NCBI RefSeq assembly: GCF_000498955.2
Contig: NZ_AYGX02000102.1
Location: forward strand, 1 to 39,176
Length of the DNA: 39,176 bases
Source: Lactiplantibacillus fabifermentans DSM 21115
GTDB taxonomy: Bacteria; Bacillota; Bacilli; Lactobacillales; Lactobacillaceae
Reading direction: 5' to 3'
Part shown: piece after piece, positions 33,781 to 39,176 of the stretch
Numbering within the stretch: the stretch's first letter is position 1
Layout of the letters: each line of letters begins with the position of its first letter
Notes under the pieces: generated by a model
Told to the model about the DNA's origin: nothing
What the model saw: only the letters and a program-made list of their open reading frames with translations
Database searches by the model: none
Translations under genes and position numbers: made by a program

Positions 33781-35301
33781 ATGGCGCAATTCTTAGATAT
33801 ACTTCTCAAAATTTGGGATTACTTTGCGAATAACATTTTAACGCAACCCGCTTACATGATTGGGTTCATCGTCTTGTTGGGTTACATGCTAGAAAAGAAA
33901 CCATTATATGAATCGATCGCCGGTTTTTTGAAAGCGGTTATCGGTTATATGATCTTAATGGTTGGGTCCAGTGGCTTGGTTAACAGTTTCCGGCCAATCT
34001 TGACCGGGTTAAAAGATCGCTTCAACTTAACAGCGACCGTGATTGACCCTTACTTTGGTCAAAATGCCGTTACCGACGGGCTGATGAAAACTTTCGGTCG
34101 GACGTTCGGTGACGTCATGTTACTCTTGCTCTTTGCCTTTATTTTTAACATCTTGTTAGTTCGTTTTCAAAAGTATACAAAATTGCGGGCGGTCTTCACG
34201 ACTGGTAACGTTCAAGTCCAACAAGCAGCCACCGCATTTTGGCTCTTACTGTTCTGCTTCCCTAAGATGGGCCGTATCGAAGTCCTCCTAGTGATGGGGG
34301 TTATCCTCGGCTTATACTGGGCCGTGGGTTCGAACTTAACGATTCGTTATACCCAAGACTTAACGGATGGTGGTGGCTTTGCCATTGCCCATCAACAAGT
34401 CTTCGGGATTGCCTTTATTTCATGGTTATCTGATAAGTTCAAAGCTCATGAAGAAAAGACGCATAAGAGTGCCAAACGGTTGGAAGATATCCAATTGCCC
34501 GGCTTCTTAAAAATCTTCAACGAAAACATGGTCGCCACTGGGATTTTAATGCTGTTCTTCTTCGGGATTATCATGTTAGTACTTGGTCGGCCATACTTTA
34601 ATCAAGTGTATGTCACGAGTAAAGGGGCCTCTGGTTTAGCACCGAATGCCAGCTTCTTATTCTACATCTTAACGACGTCACTGAGTTTCGCCGTTAACTT
34701 GGCCATCTTGCAATTAGGGGTCCGGACTTTCGTCGGCGAATTGACTGAAAGCTTCACCGGGATCTCTGACAAACTCTTGCCAGGTTCCGTCCCTGGGATC
34801 GACGTGGCCGCGACATTTGCCTTTGGCGAACCCAACGCCGTCACGATCGGCTTCTTATTCGGGGCCTTAGGACAATTTATCGCCATTGGTGCCTTGCTCG
34901 TTTTCCATTCACCAACCATTATCATTGCCGGATTTATTCCGTTGTTCTTTGATAACGCGGCCTTTGGGATTTACGCGAACAAACGGGCCGGCGCGAAAGC
35001 CGCCATGCTGTTACCATTCTTGAGTGGTTTGATTCAAGTCTTCGGCGCCGCCTTAGTTGCGACTTGGGTTGGTTTATCCAAGTTCGGTGGTTACCTCGGG
35101 ATGTTCGACTGGGACACCGTTTGGCCATTCTTCACCGTCTTAATGAAGTACTTAGGCATCTTCGGGATTATTGCCGTCGTGATTATCTTGGTTGTGATTC
35201 CACAATTGGAATACCGCCACGACCCGAAGAACTACTTCTTGATGGTTACCGATTATGATCAATATAAAGAAAATGTCGCTGCGAAAAAAGCAGCTAAATA
35301 A
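33781..35301 (+). CDS. ulaA: Ascorbate PTS permease component EIIC
   Basis: A 506-residue membrane protein of the ascorbate-type EIIC (SgaT/UlaA) family with about 11 helices; it binds and carries L-ascorbate. Typical stretches are QPAYMIGFIVLLGYMLEKKP near the start and GSVPGIDVAATFAFGEPNAV in the core domain. It is somewhat longer than the E. coli protein because of a basic C-terminal tail ending NVAAKKAAK. AAAGGGGAAGCTC precedes ATG 33781. Confidence 0.94.
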   Translation: MAQFLDILLKIWDYFANNILTQPAYMIGFIVLLGYMLEKKPLYESIAGFLKAVIGYMILMVGSSGLVNSFRPILTGLKDRFNLTATVIDPYFGQNAVTDGLMKTFGRTFGDVMLLLLFAFIFNILLVRFQKYTKLRAVFTTGNVQVQQAATAFWLLLFCFPKMGRIEVLLVMGVILGLYWAVGSNLTIRYTQDLTDGGGFAIAHQQVFGIAFISWLSDKFKAHEEKTHKSAKRLEDIQLPGFLKIFNENMVATGILMLFFFGIIMLVLGRPYFNQVYVTSKGASGLAPNASFLFYILTTSLSFAVNLAILQLGVRTFVGELTESFTGISDKLLPGSVPGIDVAATFAFGEPNAVTIGFLFGALGQFIAIGALLVFHSPTIIIAGFIPLFFDNAAFGIYANKRAGAKAAMLLPFLSGLIQVFGAALVATWVGLSKFGGYLGMFDWDTVWPFFTVLMKYLGIFGIIAVVIILVVIPQLEYRHDPKNYFLMVTDYDQYKENVAAKKAAK

Positions 35302-35333
35302 CTCACACAACCAATATTAGGGGGAAATATATT

Positions 35334-35627
35334 ATGAATATCTTAGTTTCTTGTGCAAATGGTTCCGGTACTAGCTTGATGATGATGCGCAGCGTGCAAA
35401 AAGCTTTCAAGGCGCTCAACTTACCCATCTCCAAGATTGAACATACGAGTTTAGCAGAAGGTAAAAGTAACGCGCGCTCATATGACATCGTTTTCACCCC
35501 GATGAACTTTGTCGACATGTTCGATGAAGCCAAAGCTAAAGGCGTCATTATCATCGGCGTTAAAAATGTCATGAGTGACAAAGAAATCGCCCAACGTGTT
35601 CAAGATGAAACGGACTTAGTGAAATAA
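35334..35627 (+). CDS. ulaB: Ascorbate PTS component EIIB
   Basis: A 97-residue EIIB of the lactose/ascorbate fold. The phosphorylated Cys7 lies in NILVSCANGSGTS. It takes phosphate from UlaC and phosphorylates the substrate carried by UlaA. AGGGGGAAA precedes the ATG. Confidence 0.94.
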   Translation: MNILVSCANGSGTSLMMMRSVQKAFKALNLPISKIEHTSLAEGKSNARSYDIVFTPMNFVDMFDEAKAKGVIIIGVKNVMSDKEIAQRVQDETDLVK

Positions 35628-35641
35628 TTGATGACACGGCA

Positions 35642-35667
35642 CAAGCGAACTTTGAACGGTTCGCTTG
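35642..35667 (+). other. Intercistronic hairpin between ulaB and ulaD
   Basis: A perfect 9-bp stem, CAAGCGAAC (35642-35650) with GTTCGCTTG (35659-35667), and an 8-base loop. It lacks a proper T run, so it is more likely a partial terminator or a processing/stability element that sets PTS against enzyme expression within the operon. Confidence 0.6.
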
Positions 35668-35692
35668 TTGCATTTAATCGGAGGTAATAACA

Positions 35693-36334
35693 TTGACAAA
35701 ACCAAATTTACAAGTAGCTTTAGATAATAACACCTTAGAAAGTGCCTTAGCCGACGTTAAGGCGGTCGGCGACATTGTGGATATCGTCGAAGCGGGGACC
35801 ATCTTGATTTTACAAGAAGGGACCAAAGCCGTTTCTTCATTACGCGCGCTTTATCCTGAAAAAACGATTATTGCGGATACGAAATGTGCCGATGCTGGTG
35901 GCACCGTTGCTAAAAACATGGCCGATGCCGGCGCTGATTGGATGACTTGCATTTGTGCCGCCACGATTCCAACGATGAAAGCTGCCAATGAAAAGATTGA
36001 CGAAATCCAAGTTGAACTTTACGGTAACTGGACCAAGGAAGACGCGCAAGGCTGGTTAGACGCCGGGATTACGCAAGCAATTTACCATCAAAGTCGCGAT
36101 GCACTCTTATCAGGAGTAAGTTGGGGTGAAAAAGACTTAAATAAGGTTAAAATGTTAGTAGATATGGGATTCCGAGTTTCAGTTACCGGGGGCCTGAGTG
36201 TCGATAAGTTAGCCCTCTTTGAAGGCGTTAATGTGTACACCTTTATTGCTGGTCGCGCCATTACTCAAGCTGATGATCCAGCTAAAGCGGCCCAAGCGTT
36301 CCAAGATGAGTTACACCGCCTTTGGGGTGAATAA
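35693..36334 (+). CDS. ulaD: 3-keto-L-gulonate-6-phosphate decarboxylase
   Basis: A 213-residue enzyme of the orotidine-5-phosphate decarboxylase superfamily that turns 3-keto-L-gulonate 6-phosphate into L-xylulose 5-phosphate and CO2. The metal/active-site stretch IIADTKCADAGG (for DxKxxD) and VSVTGGLSVDKLAL phosphate loop are present. The start is TTG 35693, 8 bases after GGAGG. Confidence 0.94.
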   Translation: MTKPNLQVALDNNTLESALADVKAVGDIVDIVEAGTILILQEGTKAVSSLRALYPEKTIIADTKCADAGGTVAKNMADAGADWMTCICAATIPTMKAANEKIDEIQVELYGNWTKEDAQGWLDAGITQAIYHQSRDALLSGVSWGEKDLNKVKMLVDMGFRVSVTGGLSVDKLALFEGVNVYTFIAGRAITQADDPAKAAQAFQDELHRLWGE

Positions 36335-36365
36335 CTTAATATCATAGTAGATCGGGGATGTTATC

Positions 36366-37139
36366 GTGAAGAATTCATTAGAAAATGTTCAGAGTCGACG
36401 CGATCGGATTGTTGAAATTACCAAGAAGACTGATTCAATCGCGGTCAAAGCACTAGCAGATCAATTAGGAGTATCCGAAATAACGGTGCGCCGGGATTTG
36501 AAAGCGCTTAATGACATGGGGCAAGTTAATTGGCACCATGGCGTAGTAGAAAAAGTCGATGCCGAGTCGACTCAAGGGAATTCTTTGCGGTCCAAGATCG
36601 AACAGTTAAAAGATAGTATTGCCGCCGCGGTGCCAAGTTATATTAGTGATAACAGCACCTTGTTCGTGAATTCAAGTTCACTTTGTTGGCGCGCCATCAA
36701 TCAACTGGCCGTGAAGCCACTAACGATTATTACGAATAATATTCGGGCTACCGAGTGTGTCCGGCATCCCGAAACGTCGATTATTTTAACCGGGGGCGAA
36801 GTGCGCTACCCGAAAGAATCGTTAGTGGGCACAGTGACCATCCAACTGCTCGAAACGATGCAATCGGATTACACGTTAATCGGTTGTGATGGGATTAGTG
36901 TTGAAAATGGCGTGACCACGCAAAACATTTACGAAACCCAAGTTAATAGTACGATGATTCAACGGACGAAAAAGAAGGTCATCTGTGTGGCCGATTATCG
37001 GAAAATTGGGGTTTCCAGTAATTATCATGTCGTTGACTTATCAGCCGTCGATGTGCTGATTACGGATAGTTTTGCTAACGAAAGTGTCATTCATGAATTC
37101 CGCCGGCGGGGGATTGAAGTGGTTCAAGTCGCCAACTAG
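36366..37139 (+). CDS. DeoR-family regulator of the ula operon
   Basis: A 257-residue DeoR regulator: N-terminal helix-turn-helix (about residues 8-62; VKALADQLGVSEITVRRDLK) and a DeoRC sensor domain (about 85-240; IITNNIRATE, ILTGGEVRYP). It is placed inside the operon between ulaD and ulaE, so it is probably the local ascorbate-responsive regulator acting at the CAAACGAACGTAT repeats. It starts with GTG 36366 after GGGGATG. Confidence 0.9.
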   Translation: MKNSLENVQSRRDRIVEITKKTDSIAVKALADQLGVSEITVRRDLKALNDMGQVNWHHGVVEKVDAESTQGNSLRSKIEQLKDSIAAAVPSYISDNSTLFVNSSSLCWRAINQLAVKPLTIITNNIRATECVRHPETSIILTGGEVRYPKESLVGTVTIQLLETMQSDYTLIGCDGISVENGVTTQNIYETQVNSTMIQRTKKKVICVADYRKIGVSSNYHVVDLSAVDVLITDSFANESVIHEFRRRGIEVVQVAN

Positions 37140-37150
37140 GAGGAGTTACC

Positions 37151-38023
37151 ATGGTTTCATTAGGAATATACGAAAAAGCCTTACCGGCGACTGATTCGTG
37201 GCTGGAACGGTTACAATTGGTCAAACAGTTAGGGTTTAACTTTTTAGAATTATCAATTGATGAAAGCGACGAACGCCTCGCGCGGTTGCAATGGACCAAA
37301 GCCCAACGTGCCGAAGTCCGCGATGCGATTTGGGCCACCGGGGTCCGGATTCATACGTTAATGTTGAGTGGTCAACGGCGCTTTCCATTAGGGTCGGCCG
37401 ATGCATCCATTCGCGAAAAGAGTTTGACGATGCTTTATCAAGCGATTGACCTAGCCTCAGACTTGGGAATTCGCAACATTCAACTCGCCGGCTACGACGT
37501 GTACTACGAACGAAAGACCGTGTTGTCCCGCGAATATTTCGTGGAAAACTTGGCCAAAGGGGTCGCGTATGCGGCGGGCAAAGAAATTATGTTAGACATC
37601 GAAACGATGGATGACCGTTTTATTAACTCGCTGCAAAAGATTCGCGACATTAAAGCGCAAATTCACAGTCCATGGCTGCAAGCGTATCCCGATGTCGGTA
37701 ACTTGACCGCCTGGCCGACTAACGATGTCGCCCATGAATTGGAACTCGGGCTCGACAATATCGTGTCGGTGCATTTAAAAGACACTCAACCAGTCACGGC
37801 GACTAGTGATGGTCAATTCCGGGACGTGCCGTTTGGTGATGGCACCGTCGACTTTGAAGGTTGCTTGCGGACGTTAAAACGGCTTGATTACCAAGGTGCC
37901 TTTACGATTGAAATGTGGACCGAAAAGGCAGCGGATCCGATTAAAGAAGTGCAATTAGCCAAAGAATACTTTGACGACTTATTCGTCAAAGTTGGCTTAA
38001 CTCAGGAGGTTGCTCATGCTTGA
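37151..38023 (+). CDS. ulaE: L-xylulose-5-phosphate 3-epimerase
   Basis: A 290-residue xylose-isomerase-like TIM-barrel epimerase converting L-xylulose 5-phosphate to L-ribulose 5-phosphate. Metal ligands of the family are visible: MLDIETMD, YPDVGNLTAW, VSVHLKDT and FTIEMWTEK. GGAGG precedes ATG 37151. Its last codons overlap the start of ulaF by 8 bases. Confidence 0.94.
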   Translation: MVSLGIYEKALPATDSWLERLQLVKQLGFNFLELSIDESDERLARLQWTKAQRAEVRDAIWATGVRIHTLMLSGQRRFPLGSADASIREKSLTMLYQAIDLASDLGIRNIQLAGYDVYYERKTVLSREYFVENLAKGVAYAAGKEIMLDIETMDDRFINSLQKIRDIKAQIHSPWLQAYPDVGNLTAWPTNDVAHELELGLDNIVSVHLKDTQPVTATSDGQFRDVPFGDGTVDFEGCLRTLKRLDYQGAFTIEMWTEKAADPIKEVQLAKEYFDDLFVKVGLTQEVAHA

Positions 38024-38747
38024 AGCATTAAAACAAGAAGTCTATGAAGCCAATATGCAATTACCAAAATTAAACTTAGTCACGTTTACGTGGGGCAACG
38101 TCAGCGGGATTGACCGTGATAAAGGCTTGTTTGTCATCAAGCCAAGTGGGGTCGCCTACGAAGATTTAAAGGCCAGCGACATGGTGGTTTGTGACTTAGA
38201 TGGGCAAATCGTGGAAGGTGCGATGAACCCTTCCAGTGATACGCCGACGCACGCGATCTTATATCGGGCATTCCCGGAATTAGGTGGCATCGTGCACACG
38301 CACTCACCATGGGCCGTCTCGTTTGCCCAAGCGGGGATGGATATTCCGGCTTGTGGGACGACGCATGCGGATACGTTCTACGGCCCCGTGCCCGTTACAC
38401 CGGGCTTGAGCAAAGCTCAGATTGCCGATGATTATGAAGGCAATACCGGGCGCGTGATTGTCGACACGTTCAAGAAACGGGCCCTCGATACGGACGCGGT
38501 GCCGGGCGTCTTAGTTCAAGACCACGGTCCGTTCACTTGGGGCGCCACTCCGGACAAAGCGGTCTACAACGCCAAAGTCTTAGAAGTGGTGGCTGAAATG
38601 AGCTATCACACGATGCAACTTTCCGGTCATTTAGACGCTTCGGTGCCCCAGTACTTGTTGGACAAGCACTACTACCGCAAGCACGGTGACAACGCCTATT
38701 ACGGTCAAAACAATCCTAAATCAATGACGCATGAACATACGCTTTAG
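38016..38747 (+). CDS. ulaF: L-ribulose-5-phosphate 4-epimerase
   Basis: A 243-residue class II aldolase/AraD-type epimerase that forms D-xylulose 5-phosphate, which enters the phosphoketolase route. The zinc-binding VHTHSPWA motif, TTHADTFYG and VLVQDHGPFTWG are all present. The start is ATG 38016, 6 bases after AGGAGG; a TTG two codons earlier overlaps that site. It could equally be named araD by sequence, but position supports ulaF. It ends the operon; a small hairpin (GCTGTC/GACAGC) and a terminator follow. Confidence 0.92.
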   Translation: MLEALKQEVYEANMQLPKLNLVTFTWGNVSGIDRDKGLFVIKPSGVAYEDLKASDMVVCDLDGQIVEGAMNPSSDTPTHAILYRAFPELGGIVHTHSPWAVSFAQAGMDIPACGTTHADTFYGPVPVTPGLSKAQIADDYEGNTGRVIVDTFKKRALDTDAVPGVLVQDHGPFTWGATPDKAVYNAKVLEVVAEMSYHTMQLSGHLDASVPQYLLDKHYYRKHGDNAYYGQNNPKSMTHEHTL

Positions 38748-38825
38748 GAATTGATGTGATTGCCGCTGTCGGTCCGCTTGACAGCTAGTTAATGATTTTC
38801 TCCTTAAAAATATTGATACGATTGG

Positions 38826-38856
38826 AACGCTGGTGATTTTGGTCATCAGCGCTTTT
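38826..38856 (+). terminator. Terminator downstream of the ula operon
   Basis: CGCTGGTGA (38828-38836) pairs with TCATCAGCG (38843-38851), one G-T pair, 6-base loop, then CTTTT. Confidence 0.7.
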
Positions 38857-38879
38857 GGGTTGGCGTGGGGTAGTTTGTC

Positions 38880-39053
38880 GCCGGTCGTCAGCTAGGTCCG
38901 CACCGTGGCCCAGACCTTGAGCCAAAGGGCGGTCTCAAGGGCGGTTTTGAGCCTTGCAAACCCCGCCAGTCTCAAAACACGGGGCATGTTCTAAGCGACC
39001 AGAAAACACTCGCTAAGAACATCGACACGGTGCGGACCTAGCTGACGACCGGC
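38880..39053 (+). repeat. Cloverleaf-like structured repeat, copy F
   Basis: A 174-bp element with a perfect 28-bp closing stem (38880-38907 with 39026-39053), the best preserved in the window. P2 is CCTTGAG/CTCAAGG with loop CCAAAGGGCGGT, P3 GTTTTGAG/CTCAAAAC, P4 ATGTTCT plus AGCGA with the matching arm. Outside the P2 loop and P3 it has little sequence in common with the other copies, yet the fold is the same. The remaining 120 bases to the window end hold no supported gene. Confidence 0.88.
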
Positions 39054-39176
39054 TGAAGGGACTTTTGTTGTGTATGTGGATGAACATTACTTAGTTGGTG
39101 CAAAAAGTCAGTGCTATTTCAGTTATATGGTAGATTGTAAAATTAATCCGAACGCTGTTCGGACAAAAAAGATCAG

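Noticed and set aside
38880-39053. Repeat copies considered as tRNA or tmRNA because of the cloverleaf-like fold
   Set aside because: Arms are far too long, there is no T-loop sequence, no CCA end and no conserved anticodon-like loop.
39151-39165. CGAAC-GCT-GTTCG as a LexA (SOS) box
   Set aside because: The spacer is 3 rather than 4 bases and no SOS gene is visible; the window ends too soon to judge.

Overview
The window looks like chromosomal DNA of a Lactiplantibacillus plantarum-group lactic acid bacterium (plantarum, pentosus or paraplantarum; I cannot separate these by eye). The reasons are paired TagE/GtfA-type glycosyltransferases, two near-identical MntH transporters, a cscA-D surface-protein cluster with WxL proteins and an LPQTxE sortase signal, a complete ascorbate (ula) operon, frequent TTG starts and catabolite-responsive (cre) sites. 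There are no rRNA or tRNA genes, transposases, phage genes or CRISPR arrays.

Layout. 1-2.6 kb: a GtfB-like glycosyltransferase cut by the window edge, then a GtfA-like partner broken by a frameshift. 2.7-6 kb: a small unknown protein, a manganese transporter-usp operon, and a divergent DtxR-family regulator that lacks the usual metal ligands. 6.1-11.1 kb: membrane proteins, an MqsR/MqsA-type toxin-antitoxin pair, a LysR regulator, a GNAT acetyltransferase, an XRE-membrane regulator with a CPBP protease. 11.3-14.3 kb: two GtrA-family proteins around a matrixin-like metalloprotease, and a small acidic protein. 14.6-17.4 kb (minus strand): a copper operon with two cupredoxin-like proteins, a CPC-type ATPase and an unlisted 37-residue membrane protein, behind a promoter with two CopY-type boxes. 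17.5-22.1 kb: a divergent sugar locus (RpiA-like isomerase and Gfo/Idh/MocA oxidoreductase one way, fructose-type PTS EIIABC and RpiR regulator the other). 22.8-24.4 kb: a second mntH. 25-28.9 kb: WxL cluster cscB-A-D-C, with cscC frameshifted. 29-31.9 kb: 6-phospho-beta-glucosidase and a GntR regulator. 32.2-38.7 kb: ulaG-C-A-B-D-R-E-F, which takes L-ascorbate into the cell and on to D-xylulose 5-phosphate.

The least ordinary feature is a family of about 160-180 bp non-coding repeats present six times in the window. Each has a long closing stem (15-28 bp) around three internal hairpins. The stem sequences differ between copies while pairing is kept by compensatory changes, and loop sequences are conserved. 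Four of the six copies form two convergent pairs in single intergenic regions, a layout like REP/BIME elements. A second hairpin type with a shared asymmetric internal loop occurs twice.

Regulatory logic visible in the sequence: one 24-bp near-identical operator lies in front of both mntH genes at the same distance from the -10 box; the ula promoter carries a perfect cre between two direct repeats; the copper promoter is bracketed by CopY-type boxes; several transcription units end in clear intrinsic terminators.
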